Of a stretch of DNA of 31,560 bases, positions 7,811-16,256 are shown piece after piece. Position 1 is the first letter of the stretch, and each line of letters begins with the position of its first letter. Origin of the DNA: a virus; IMG/VR virus record IMGVR_UViG_3300020416_000037, positions 1-31,560 of that record. One strand, written 5' to 3'. A model generated the notes under the pieces. It saw only the letters and a list, made by a program, of their open reading frames with translations. It was not told the DNA's origin and did not search any database. Position numbers and translations under genes: made by a program.

Positions 7811-10800
7811 ATGTCATTACTTAGGGCCGATAAGATAACCAATAGGTTTAAGAATAGTGGCCCGATCATTGTTGGTCCTTCCTCCGTAACTGGTGATTTT
7901 ACGGTATCAGGAATTCTTACAGCATTAGGAATTGGTGTTACTAATGATGTTTTAATTGGTGGTGCTACAACCACAAAGTTTTTAACAGCTCAAAACTCAG
8001 CAAATCTTTTTAATACAACATTAACAGGTGTAACCACTGTTGGTGTAATTACTGGTGGTACATACTTTGGTAATGGTGTCAATTTAACGGGAATTGTTAC
8101 ATCAATTGCTGCTGGTGCTGGTGTTTTTATCTCTCCGGCTAGTGGTCAAGGAAGAGTAACAATTAATGCAAATAATGTAGCAGTTGCTGGTTTTGCAGTC
8201 ACAGCCGGTGTATCAACTAATCTGAAGGGTGGTGCCTCCGGTGTCATACCATATCAATCTGCCGTCAATACTACAGCATTTACTGGTGTAGGTAATACTG
8301 GAGAAATTCTTTTATCACAAGGAGCTAATACTCCTGTATGGACTTCACTCGCAGCGATTAATGTTTCTTTCGCTTCAAGTGCTGGTGTATCCACAAACTT
8401 AAAAGGTGGATCAGCAGGTAAGCTTCCAATTCAAACTGCACCCGATACCACTGGATTCCTTCCAGTTGGTGTCACAGGTAATATCCTGTTAGCACAGGGA
8501 ACTTCAAATCCAATCTATATTGATCCTAAGGCATCTTTGGATGTTCGTAGGGCACGGTTCGCAGGTATTGCTACCAATCTACAAAATGGTTTCATCTCCA
8601 ACGTAACTTCATTAGAAGTTGTTGGTGTCACCACATTAGGTGTAACCACAGCAAAGACGTTAGATGTCACTGGTATCACCACCACTGACCTTTTAAATGT
8701 TTCTACTGCTGCAACGATTACCAATCTGACCTTATCTACAGGTCCCGGTGTTGCAGTCACAGCCATTCTTGATGAGGATGACTTGGTATCTAACAGAGCA
8801 GATGCTCTGGTAACTCAACAATCAATCAAGGCATATGTTGATAGTCAAGTTACAGCACAAGACCTTGACGGTAATGCTGATAGTGGAACATTTGTAGTTG
8901 ATCTTGATAGTCAGGAGTTAGGTGTTCGTGGAACTTCTAACGAAGTCATCACTGTTGGTGCTGGACAAAGTGTTACTGTTGGACTTGATACCAACGTAAC
9001 TATTCCAAACAACCTAACAGTTACTACCAACTCACAAGTTAATGGTATCTCGTCGGTTGGTTCTGCCATTACAATGTATGGAGCGACTGGTATTGTCAGT
9101 GCCACTGCATTCTATGGTGACGGCACAAACCTTACCAACGTTCTTGGAATTGGTAATTCTGTTACTAATATCGTCTTTGTCAGTCCTGATGGTGATGACA
9201 CAAAAGATGGTCGTAGAGTATCAACAGCAAAGAGAACTGTTGGTTCTGCACTTACAATTGCCGAAGCAAGTACAGTTATTAGAATCTCTGCTGGTAACTA
9301 TTCAGAGAATAACCCACTCATTCTTCCTGAACAGGTAACTATTCTTGGTGATAGTTTGAGAGAAGTATCGCTGTCACCACAGAATGCTAATCAAGACTTC
9401 ATCTATGTTGCTAACGGAAGTTATGTTGAGAATATATCCTTCACCGGAACTTTGAATGAGGGTAAGGCAATCATTGCATTTAATCCCGATAAACCATCGT
9501 TTGTAACACAAGGCCCATACATTAGAAATTGTACTAACTTCATCACTAATAGTATTGGTATGAAGATTGATGGTGCTAGTGTAATCGGTCCTACAAGGGC
9601 GATGAACGTTGATAGTTACACTCAACTGAACCAGGGTGGTATTGGCGTTTCTATCTCTAATGAGGGTTATGCTCAGTTAGTTTCTATCTTCACCATCTAC
9701 AACGATCAGAGTATCATTTGTATCAATGGTGGTCAATGTGATCTGACCAACTCCAACTCTTCATTCGGTAGGTTTGGTCTGGTTGCTGATGGTATCGGTC
9801 CCACAAACTTTATCGGTACGATTACGACTGCAACTGCTGCAAATTCAGATGTATTCCCCATTGATTTAAGTACAGAGACACTTTCAATTGAAAACGCATT
9901 GTATGATGCTGCATCAGGTCTTACAACGATTACCACTTATAAGGCTCATGGTTATAATCAGGGTATGAGTGTTAATCTTGCAGGTCTTGGTTTCTCCTGC
10001 AGATCATATGACCACACTTTTGTAAGTGGTGTTAATAATGCAATCACCGATGGTAATGGTGTAAATTATACCGCACAAACCGGAACAACTTATAATCAGG
10101 ATACTGGAGCATTAGTTCTTGATGTCAATACGACTCATGGATTATCTGCTGCCACAGCATTAACGGCAACAACTGGTACTGGTTGGATTCCATCCACAGG
10201 TATTTTGACTGTTGTTACAACAGCTGCACATGGATTGACAACAAATGATTATGTTAAATTCGCGACAGAATCACTGACATTCTCTTGCACACAAGATGGT
10301 AATGCTACCAACCATGCATATCCCAGACAAACTGATCCCGTATTTAATAAGTGGATTCAGGTAACTGTAACTAATGCCACTACATTTACATGTAGTGTTG
10401 GTGTCTCAACAACCGGTGATTTTACACACACATTTGTTTCAGCAACTGCAGGTGGAGTTCTGAAGGCTAATGATACTGTCACCATTGCTGATAATGGTGT
10501 CACATTTACATGTGATAAGGACAACAATACTTCTAATCACTCTTATCCCAGACCTGGTGATCCAGCATCTGGTGCTACTCTTGGTATTGAAGCCGTCACA
10601 TCTGATACATTTACTGTTAATGTTGGTGCATCTAATATCTTTACCTTCCCATCCGGTAACTTTGGTAACATATTCACCGTTAGTGAAGTAGTTGGCATCA
10701 ATACATTTAAGACCTTTGTAGGATTCTCAACTCTGACTCATGTTTATAATAGCGGAGGAAACACCAATACATTTGTAACCAGACCTTATGACGGTCAGGT

Positions 10801-11455
10801 TGTTTATGTTGATAGTATTTTCAATTCGATCAATGGTGTTACGATTACGAACGGTGGAAGTGGTTACACAAGTCCCCCTGCAATTACATTCTCTGATCCA
10901 AGTGAATCATGGGGCATCAGGGCAACTGCAAACGCAGTATTGACGAATGGTGTAGTAACATCAGTGGATATGATTTCTAATGGTAGAGGATACACTGGAT
11001 CACCCACTGTGACTATCGCTGGTGCAGCTTCAGGCACCCCCAATCTCTTACCTACATACTATGTGGTCAGTAGTGCAACTCCGATTGTCGGTGGTATCTC
11101 TACTGTTACCTTTACTGAAAGGGTACCCTACGCAGTCGGTGTTGGATCAACAGTTCCATTCTTCAAACAGAGTAGAGTTCTTGCTTCAAGTCACGCCTTT
11201 GAATATATTGGATCTGGTAATACATTCCCTGATGCACTCCCTGCTCGTGGTGGTGTAGCAATCCCAGAAAATGAAATTGTGAATAAGAATGGGGGTTTGG
11301 TTATCTTCACTTCTACCGATCAAGCAGGTAACTTTAAAATTGGTGATGGTGTTGTTATTAATCAGTTAGAAGGTTCTATTTCTGGAGACGCATACAACAG
11401 AAGTTTGTTTGCAAACATCACACCTTACATTCTCGCACTAGGAGGGGGAGACTAA
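7811..11455 (+). CDS. Large beta-helix-like fibre/virion protein, paralogue of the first gene (1214 aa)
   Basis: A 1214-aa protein. It begins with a fibre-type N-terminus (MSLLRADKITNRF) and VTGDFTVSG stalk repeats. Two tandem repeats follow at about 131-180 and 190-238 (GVSTNLKGG...ILL(S/A)QG), with a partial third. Residues about 455-666 form a parallel beta-helix segment: FVSPDGDDTKDG, PEQVTILGDSLREVSLSP, then QLVSIFTIYNDQSIICI and DLTNSNSSFG. It mirrors the helix in the 50-4945 product. Two copies of a Cys/His motif (F-T/S-C ... H-x-YPR-x-x-DP) lie at about 825-845 and 897-917. GGSGYTSPP and GRGYTGSP repeats follow, then HAFEYIGSGNTFPDALP and GNFKIGDG near the C-terminus, also shared with the first gene. 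Likely a tail or fibre component; attachment site and receptor are unknown. It heads an operon with 11459 and 11810. Confidence 0.85.
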   Translation: MSLLRADKITNRFKNSGPIIVGPSSVTGDFTVSGILTALGIGVTNDVLIGGATTTKFLTAQNSANLFNTTLTGVTTVGVITGGTYFGNGVNLTGIVTSIAAGAGVFISPASGQGRVTINANNVAVAGFAVTAGVSTNLKGGASGVIPYQSAVNTTAFTGVGNTGEILLSQGANTPVWTSLAAINVSFASSAGVSTNLKGGSAGKLPIQTAPDTTGFLPVGVTGNILLAQGTSNPIYIDPKASLDVRRARFAGIATNLQNGFISNVTSLEVVGVTTLGVTTAKTLDVTGITTTDLLNVSTAATITNLTLSTGPGVAVTAILDEDDLVSNRADALVTQQSIKAYVDSQVTAQDLDGNADSGTFVVDLDSQELGVRGTSNEVITVGAGQSVTVGLDTNVTIPNNLTVTTNSQVNGISSVGSAITMYGATGIVSATAFYGDGTNLTNVLGIGNSVTNIVFVSPDGDDTKDGRRVSTAKRTVGSALTIAEASTVIRISAGNYSENNPLILPEQVTILGDSLREVSLSPQNANQDFIYVANGSYVENISFTGTLNEGKAIIAFNPDKPSFVTQGPYIRNCTNFITNSIGMKIDGASVIGPTRAMNVDSYTQLNQGGIGVSISNEGYAQLVSIFTIYNDQSIICINGGQCDLTNSNSSFGRFGLVADGIGPTNFIGTITTATAANSDVFPIDLSTETLSIENALYDAASGLTTITTYKAHGYNQGMSVNLAGLGFSCRSYDHTFVSGVNNAITDGNGVNYTAQTGTTYNQDTGALVLDVNTTHGLSAATALTATTGTGWIPSTGILTVVTTAAHGLTTNDYVKFATESLTFSCTQDGNATNHAYPRQTDPVFNKWIQVTVTNATTFTCSVGVSTTGDFTHTFVSATAGGVLKANDTVTIADNGVTFTCDKDNNTSNHSYPRPGDPASGATLGIEAVTSDTFTVNVGASNIFTFPSGNFGNIFTVSEVVGINTFKTFVGFSTLTHVYNSGGNTNTFVTRPYDGQVVYVDSIFNSINGVTITNGGSGYTSPPAITFSDPSESWGIRATANAVLTNGVVTSVDMISNGRGYTGSPTVTIAGAASGTPNLLPTYYVVSSATPIVGGISTVTFTERVPYAVGVGSTVPFFKQSRVLASSHAFEYIGSGNTFPDALPARGGVAIPENEIVNKNGGLVIFTSTDQAGNFKIGDGVVINQLEGSISGDAYNRSLFANITPYILALGGGD
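8205..8525 (+). repeat. Tandem ~58-codon repeat in the 7811 gene
   Basis: Two units begin at about 8205 and 8382 with GVSTNLKGG and continue through a Thr-rich strand to ILLSQG or ILLAQG. A truncated third, AGIATNLQNG, begins at about 8562. They are recognisable at protein level and partly diverged in DNA. Confidence 0.7.
11441..11450 (+). promoter_or_regulatory. Strong ribosome binding site for the 11459 gene
   Basis: GGAGGGGGAG lies inside the last codons of the 7811 gene, 8 nt before the ATG at 11459. There is no late promoter in this gap, so the small gene is probably translated from the upstream transcript. Confidence 0.7.
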
Positions 11456-11458
11456 AAA

Positions 11459-11803
11459 ATGCCACTAGCTTTAAACAATTATCAAACTATTACGGGTGTT
11501 GTAGGAACTAATACAGTCGGTATCTACACAGCACCAACTGGGTACAGTGCTATTGTTCTATTGGCACAAGCCACCAACATTGGAAGTAATACACAGACAA
11601 TTAATTTTTTACACGAAAGAACAGTCGCAGGTGTTGCAGTAACTACAGAAATTCTTTTGGGATTTCCTGTTCCTGCGAATGATGCTGCAAATCTTCTTGC
11701 AGGAAAACTTGTTCTTGAAACTGGTGACTCACTTAAAATAGGATCAAGTAGTAATACTGATGTGAAATTTATTTCATCTGTTTTAGAGACACTTAATCAG
11801 TAA
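11459..11803 (+). CDS. Small beta-rich virion-associated protein (114 aa)
   Basis: A 114-aa protein without cysteine, signal peptide or membrane segment, made of short alternating strands: NTVGIYTAPTGYSAIVLLAQ, TQTINFLHE, GFPVPAND, GKLVLETGDSLKIGSS, FISSVLETL. The second half matches the C-terminal half of the 13752 product in order and spacing (IVLLAQATN versus ILVGGTFAN; GFPVPAND versus NIPIPQGSS; GKLVLETGDSL versus GKTILRPNEVI), so the two are paralogues. I associate this pattern with small T4-like cyanophage structural proteins, but I cannot assign a role. It starts 3 nt after the previous stop, behind a strong ribosome site. It could be a fibre cap, connector or chaperone. Confidence 0.75.
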   Translation: MPLALNNYQTITGVVGTNTVGIYTAPTGYSAIVLLAQATNIGSNTQTINFLHERTVAGVAVTTEILLGFPVPANDAANLLAGKLVLETGDSLKIGSSSNTDVKFISSVLETLNQ

Positions 11804-11809
11804 TAAACA

Positions 11810-13726
11810 ATGGCAAGATTCGCTAGCAACGACCGTATAAATCTAAAAGTTGGTGTAAGTTCACATAGCGAACAACTTACATCACTGGAAGTAGTTGGTC
11901 GTGTTGGTATAAACTCTACCACATCAGAGAATGCACTAGACATTGTTGGTAATGCCAATGTAGATGGGAATATAAGTGTATCTGGGTTGTCAACCTTTAC
12001 TGGTATTGTTACCACTGGTGGTGACCTGTATGTTGGCGGTGACCTATATGTAAAAGATGATTTAGTATATGACGAAGTAACGGGTAGAAATATTAATATC
12101 AGTGGTGTAGCAACCATTGGTCAAACACTAGATGTCAATGGTAATCTAGATGTAGATGGTCACACAGAACTTGATAATTTAAATGTAACTGGTGTTTCTA
12201 CATTTACAGGTTCTATACATCTTCCTGATAGTTCTGGAGATGCCGTTGGTAGAATATTATTTGGTGATGGTGATGATTTAAAAATCTATCATGACGGCAA
12301 TTCTTATATAGAGAACACTAATGCAGCATCAAATCTTTTCATAAACAGTGCTCTAGGATTACAACTTAGAGTAAACAGTAGTGAAGCAGCACTTGCGGCG
12401 ACAGCTAATGGTACGGTTGAAATTTACCATGATGGTGTTGAAAAACTTGAAACCACTGGTTTTGGTGTTACTGTCTTTGGAACTACACAAACTCAACAGT
12501 TAAATGTAACCGGTGTTTCTACATTTGCTGGTAATATAAACGCAAATGGAAATCTTGTTGGTGATAACTCCACAAATATTTCTGGTATCAACTCTGTTAC
12601 TGCAGTAACATACTTTGGTGATGGTTCACAACTTACCGGTTCTGGTGGTGGTACCCTTATTCAAGGTATCTCTATCGAAGAAGAGGGGACGAATGTTGGC
12701 ACAGCTGGGTCAATCAAAACCATCAACTTCAAAGGTGCAAAGGTAACTGCTGCTTCAGTTAATGCCACTAAAGTTGATGTTACAGTTAATACTGGTCTTA
12801 ATACAGCAGGAACATCTGGTTTCAATAATCTATTTGTAACTGGTGTATCTACATTTGCAGGTAATATCAACGCGAATGGAAATGTTATTGGTGATAGTGC
12901 TACAAATATTTCTGGTATTAATTCAGTAACTGCAACAACATTCTTTGGTGATGGTTCTAATCTTTCTAACACTGGTGCAGTTTTAAGTGCCGCATCTGGA
13001 ATTCAAAGACTGGTTGCTACTAGTCTAACTACGGGTGTTCTGACCGCTGCTGGAACTGACGCGGACTTGACATTTAATGCAACAACTAACCTATTAAGTG
13101 CTGGTAAATTATCGATTGCAGGTATTTCTACATTAGCTGATGTTAATTCATCTGGTGTCATCACGGCAACAAGCTTTAGTGGAAGTGGTACAAATTTGTC
13201 AGGCATTGTTACTTCGCTAGTAGCAGGGGCCAATATTTCGATAAGTGGTGCTACCGGCCAAGTCACTATCGCTGGTCTTGCCAATACTGCTAATGTAACA
13301 GCCAATACCTTGACTGTATCAGGGTTCTCAACATTTGCAAGTGCGTCTTTTAGTGGTAATGTTTCAATTGCAGGAACACTTACTTATGAAGATGTCACCA
13401 ATATTGATTCTGTTGGTGTCATCACTGCAAGAGCTGGAATTAGAATCGGAACAGGTGGTACAGTCGGACCTGTAGGATCTGGTATTGTAACATACTTTGG
13501 TGATGGTTCACAACTAAGTGGAGTTCAAGGTGGTAAATGGGAAGAAACTGATGTAGGTATCAATACATCTTCAAATGTTGGTATCGGTACTACAAATCCC
13601 ATTCACAAACTAGAAGTTATTGGTGACACTAACCTAACTGGTAATCTAAATGTAACAGGAATTACTACCATAAATGGAAATAGTGTTCCATCCATCGGAA
13701 TGGTAATTGCCCTCAGTGGTTTCTAA
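11810..13726 (+). CDS. Repeat-rich tail fibre-like protein (638 aa)
   Basis: A 638-aa fibre-stalk protein. The N-terminus MARFASNDRINLKVGVSS differs from the MSxI type of neighbouring fibres. Many triple-strand stalk repeats follow (VTGVSTFTGSI, NGNLDVDGHTELDNL), then DLKIYHDGNSYIENT at about 157, a duplicated block (about 228-277 and 341-384) ending GDGSQLTG or GDGSNLSN, and late in the protein GTLTYEDVTNIDSVGVIT and TGGTVGPVGSGIVTYFGD. It ends KLEVIG...SVPSIGMVIALSGF. That last segment resembles the first strand of a tail-collar domain that goes no further, so there is no obvious globular head. It may be a stalk that binds another protein. It starts 6 nt after the preceding stop without a clear ribosome site. 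A 59-bp block near 13454 is almost identical to one in the 18315 gene. Confidence 0.85.
   Translation: MARFASNDRINLKVGVSSHSEQLTSLEVVGRVGINSTTSENALDIVGNANVDGNISVSGLSTFTGIVTTGGDLYVGGDLYVKDDLVYDEVTGRNINISGVATIGQTLDVNGNLDVDGHTELDNLNVTGVSTFTGSIHLPDSSGDAVGRILFGDGDDLKIYHDGNSYIENTNAASNLFINSALGLQLRVNSSEAALAATANGTVEIYHDGVEKLETTGFGVTVFGTTQTQQLNVTGVSTFAGNINANGNLVGDNSTNISGINSVTAVTYFGDGSQLTGSGGGTLIQGISIEEEGTNVGTAGSIKTINFKGAKVTAASVNATKVDVTVNTGLNTAGTSGFNNLFVTGVSTFAGNINANGNVIGDSATNISGINSVTATTFFGDGSNLSNTGAVLSAASGIQRLVATSLTTGVLTAAGTDADLTFNATTNLLSAGKLSIAGISTLADVNSSGVITATSFSGSGTNLSGIVTSLVAGANISISGATGQVTIAGLANTANVTANTLTVSGFSTFASASFSGNVSIAGTLTYEDVTNIDSVGVITARAGIRIGTGGTVGPVGSGIVTYFGDGSQLSGVQGGKWEETDVGINTSSNVGIGTTNPIHKLEVIGDTNLTGNLNVTGITTINGNSVPSIGMVIALSGF
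12497..12960 (+). repeat. Imperfect direct duplication within the 11810 gene
   Basis: About 130-140 bp at 12497-12640 recurs at 12832-12960. Both encode the series VTGVSTFAGNINANGN...TNISGINSVTA...FFGDGS, with mostly synonymous differences. Confidence 0.75.
13454..13512 (+). repeat. 59-bp block shared with 18714-18772
   Basis: The stretch encodes the end of TGGTVGPVGSGIVTYFGDGS. It differs at one base from the copy in the 18315 gene, in the same frame and orientation. Codon choice is conserved throughout, which points to recent recombination rather than protein constraint alone. Confidence 0.8.
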
Positions 13727-13732
13727 TAAATA
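13725..13732 (+). promoter_or_regulatory. Late promoter box (extended type)
   Basis: AATAAATA starts inside the TAA stop of the 11810 gene and continues as ACTAAAAAG. It ends 20 nt before the ATG at 13752. It is the first of five sites with the identical core ATAAATAACTAAAAA. Confidence 0.75.
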
Positions 13733-13751
13733 ACTAAAAAGTACTAATACA

Positions 13752-14279
13752 ATGGCGGAGTCATTTACAAATTCACTGACAAGGGCTGCGGGTATTGTAA
13801 CCTCAAGTAATTCAGGGTCTATTGGTATTACCACTTCCCTCATTACCGGAATCTCAACCAATGGGGTTTCAGTTGGTGATATGGTAAAAACAACATTCTT
13901 TAGGGGTGGGTCAAAAGTTTCTGTGATTGGAGTAGGTCAAGTAAATCTTGACAGAACATCTACCAATACCACTACAAAGACTGGTCAAACTGTTACATTT
14001 ATGGGTAAGACCACTGCTTTTACAGCAACCGAAAAATCAATCTTGGTTGGTGGAACTTTCGCAAATCTGACTGATAATACGATTAATGTGAATGTAGAGG
14101 TTGGAATCGGAAATACTTTTGCTCTTATCGCAAACAATATTCCTATCCCTCAAGGTAGTTCGTTCGTTATCAGTGACGCTGGTAAAACAATCTTAAGACC
14201 GAATGAAGTAATTAATTTGTATTGTGATACAGCCACATCTGTGGATTCTAGTTTGAGTATTCTTAGTGGGGTTCAATAA
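13752..14279 (+). CDS. Virion-associated protein with beta-rich C-terminal domain (175 aa)
   Basis: A 175-aa protein. The first half has strands including GSIGITTSLITGISTNGVS and a basic segment KTTFFRGGSK. The second half (about 95-175) matches the 11459 product: KSILVGGTFANLTDNTINV, NNIPIPQGSSFVISDAG, KTILRPNEVINLYCDT, SILSGVQ. This is a second copy of that small domain carrying an N-terminal extension. It heads a two-gene unit, and its stop overlaps the next start by one base (TAATG), which implies translational coupling with 14279. Its role is unknown; the context suggests a structural or assembly partner of a fibre. Confidence 0.75.
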   Translation: MAESFTNSLTRAAGIVTSSNSGSIGITTSLITGISTNGVSVGDMVKTTFFRGGSKVSVIGVGQVNLDRTSTNTTTKTGQTVTFMGKTTAFTATEKSILVGGTFANLTDNTINVNVEVGIGNTFALIANNIPIPQGSSFVISDAGKTILRPNEVINLYCDTATSVDSSLSILSGVQ

Positions 14280-14926
14280 TGGGTCTTGGTAATAACGGAT
14301 ATATTGGAAGATCTCCTGGAGATTCTTCTGTAATTGTAAGAAGACAGGTATATCAACCAACCGGTGTTCAAACTTCATTTACATTTGAATCTGGTTATGA
14401 CAACAATTTCTTTGATGTCTTTATTAATGGTGCGAAGCAGATTAAGTCCATTGACTTCACTGCGGTAGATAATACAACATTCTCTTTAACATCACCAGCA
14501 CAAAATGGTGATGTTATTGAGGCTGTCGCTTATAAAGCTTTCAATGCCACAAATAGTGGTGTGGGTATTCAATCTGCCGGGGTACGGATTGGTGAACCTT
14601 CAACTCTAAATTTTATTGGTGCAGGAAATACATTTAAAGTTAGGGAAGCTGGTGAGGTTATTGATATCTCCATTCAAGGTGGTGGAGGAGGTGGTGGTGT
14701 TGGAACTGCCATTAATTATGAAAACGGAGATTCAAGCCCATTTAGTTTCATTAATGCAACAGCATTCGTAAATCAAAATATTGTTTTAGATACAACAACT
14801 GCTGGTGCAGATAATTCATACGTTGTCGTCCAGGAACCCCGACTGATTGTTTCAGTTGGTGCTGCCGTTACTGTGGGACTTGGAAAAACTATGGTAACTG
14901 ATCTATATCAACTTGGTGATCTCTAA
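14279..14926 (+). CDS. Fibre accessory/tip-like protein with glycine hinge (215 aa)
   Basis: A 215-aa protein. Residues about 22-92 form a beta domain common in phage fibres: GVQTSFTFESGYDNNFFDVF, INGAKQIKSIDFTA, GDVIEAVAYKAF. Residues about 105-135 hold LNFIGAGNTFKV and ISIQGG, then a run of seven glycines as a flexible hinge. The C-terminal part (NIVLDTTTAGADNSYVVVQE ... GAAVTVGLGKTMV) lines up with the C-terminus of the 23044 product (YTLSNGRSAMSVGPVTLNAG), so the two proteins are paralogues with different lengths. It starts at ATG 14279, overlapping the stop of 13752. It is probably a short fibre or distal cap. No enzymatic motif is seen. Confidence 0.75.
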   Translation: MGLGNNGYIGRSPGDSSVIVRRQVYQPTGVQTSFTFESGYDNNFFDVFINGAKQIKSIDFTAVDNTTFSLTSPAQNGDVIEAVAYKAFNATNSGVGIQSAGVRIGEPSTLNFIGAGNTFKVREAGEVIDISIQGGGGGGGVGTAINYENGDSSPFSFINATAFVNQNIVLDTTTAGADNSYVVVQEPRLIVSVGAAVTVGLGKTMVTDLYQLGDL

Positions 14927-14932
14927 TAAATA
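14925..14932 (+). promoter_or_regulatory. Late promoter box
   Basis: AATAAATA overlaps the TAA stop of the 14279 gene and continues CAACTAAAAG, similar to the site at 7775. It ends 20 nt before the ATG at 14952. Confidence 0.75.
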
Positions 14933-14951
14933 CAACTAAAAGATATAAGTA

Positions 14952-16256
14952 ATGTCGGCAATTAATGTAAATTCAATTACAGGAAGGACCGGAACTCACG
15001 GTCCTGTGCTGACTGGTGTGACCACGGTAACTGGTGGCACTCTAAATACCGCAGCTTTAAACGTCACTGGTGCAGCTTCATTTTCCAGTAATGTATCTAT
15101 TGCCGGTACCTTAACTTATGATGATGTAACAAGTATAGATTCGGTTGGTATTATTACAGCACAGGCTGGTATTCAGGTAACCAGTGGGTCGGTTGGTATT
15201 GGAACTGCTATTCCTGGAGCATTGTTATCTATCGAATCTACCGCAGCAAATGCTGCAAGAATTCGTTTAGGATTTGATAGTCCTAGGTATTATGATATCT
15301 TCCGTGGTAGTACAACAAATAGTGGTTACCTTAATTTTTACGGAAGTCAAAGTTCTTTTGTTGGATATGTTTTTGATGGTGTAGATGGCGAGAGGATGAG
15401 AATAGATACAAGTGGTCGCTTATTGCTGGGCACCACGACTGAAGGTGAAGCAACTGCAGATAATTTTACAATTGCAGACTCGGGACATTGTGGAATTACT
15501 TTACGTTCCGGTGATGATGATGTTGGAACGATTTTCTTCTCCGACGGCACGTCTGGTGATGCTGAATATGAAGGTTACGTTCAATATGATCATAGTGGCA
15601 ATTTTATGAAATTTGCTACAAATCATGCAGAAAGACTTCGTGTAGATTCTACTGGTCGTTTGCTGGTGGGCACGACCAGTGACGTATCACCAGCAGGTTT
15701 TAATAATAGGATTCAGGTAAATACCAATAGTTACACTGCCAGTATTCTTCTTAGAAGAGACAGTAATAACGACGGTGCTGGCAACGTTGTCTTTGCTAAA
15801 TCCAGAAGTAGTTCGCTAGGTGGTCACACCATTGTTCAATCTGGTGATGACCTAGGAAAGATTTATTTTTATGGTGCTGATGGAACTGATACTGATACTC
15901 CAGCCGCATCTATTGAAGCAGCTGTAGACGGTACTCCTGGCACCAATGATATGCCAGGAAGATTGATGTTCAAAACAACAGCCGACGGAGCATCATCATC
16001 AACAGAAAGACTTCGTATAACTTCTGAGGGACATTTATTACCTGGAAGCAATAATACATATGATCTGGGATCAGTTACAAAGGGATGGAGAAATGTTTAT
16101 TCTAATGACTTAAATTTATCTAATATGAATGGAGATTCAAACGATATTGATGGAACTAATGGGTCATGGACTATTCAAGAAGGAAAAGATGACCTATTCT
16201 TAATAAATAGATTGACTGGTAAAAAATATAAGTTTAATCTTACAGAGGTATCCTAG
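14952..16256 (+). CDS. Tail fibre-like adhesin (434 aa)
   Basis: A 434-aa protein starting MSAINVNSITGRTG, the short N-terminus shared by several fibres here. A stalk follows with GTLTYDDVTSIDSVGIITAQ (about 50-72) and VGIGTAIPGALLSIES. Then three sections are each punctuated by an (E/G)R(L/M)R(I/V)D(T/S)-type strand: GERMRIDTSGRLLLGT at about 143, ERLRVDSTGRLLVGT at about 227, ERLRITSEGHLLPGS at about 352. Between them are compact beta units such as SGDDVGTIFFSDGTSGD. The C-terminus reads NTYDLGSVTKGWRNVYSNDL and then GKKYKFNLTEV. GSNNTYDLGS...WRNVYSNDL is a fibre motif I know from marine phages. Probably a trimeric fibre. The next gene starts immediately after its stop. Confidence 0.85.
   Translation: MSAINVNSITGRTGTHGPVLTGVTTVTGGTLNTAALNVTGAASFSSNVSIAGTLTYDDVTSIDSVGIITAQAGIQVTSGSVGIGTAIPGALLSIESTAANAARIRLGFDSPRYYDIFRGSTTNSGYLNFYGSQSSFVGYVFDGVDGERMRIDTSGRLLLGTTTEGEATADNFTIADSGHCGITLRSGDDDVGTIFFSDGTSGDAEYEGYVQYDHSGNFMKFATNHAERLRVDSTGRLLVGTTSDVSPAGFNNRIQVNTNSYTASILLRRDSNNDGAGNVVFAKSRSSSLGGHTIVQSGDDLGKIYFYGADGTDTDTPAASIEAAVDGTPGTNDMPGRLMFKTTADGASSSTERLRITSEGHLLPGSNNTYDLGSVTKGWRNVYSNDLNLSNMNGDSNDIDGTNGSWTIQEGKDDLFLINRLTGKKYKFNLTEVS
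16202..16209 (+). promoter_or_regulatory. Possible internal late promoter box
   Basis: AATAAATA lies inside the 3' end of the 14952 gene, 47 nt before the ATG at 16257. It lacks the ACTAAAAA extension and may be chance in AT-rich coding sequence. If active, it would give the 16257 gene its own late transcript. Confidence 0.3.

Noticed and set aside
11800-11809. A late promoter TAATAAAC before the 11810 gene
   Set aside because: It deviates from the consensus at the last position and lies too close to the ATG to give a leader. The gene is more likely part of the 7811 transcript.
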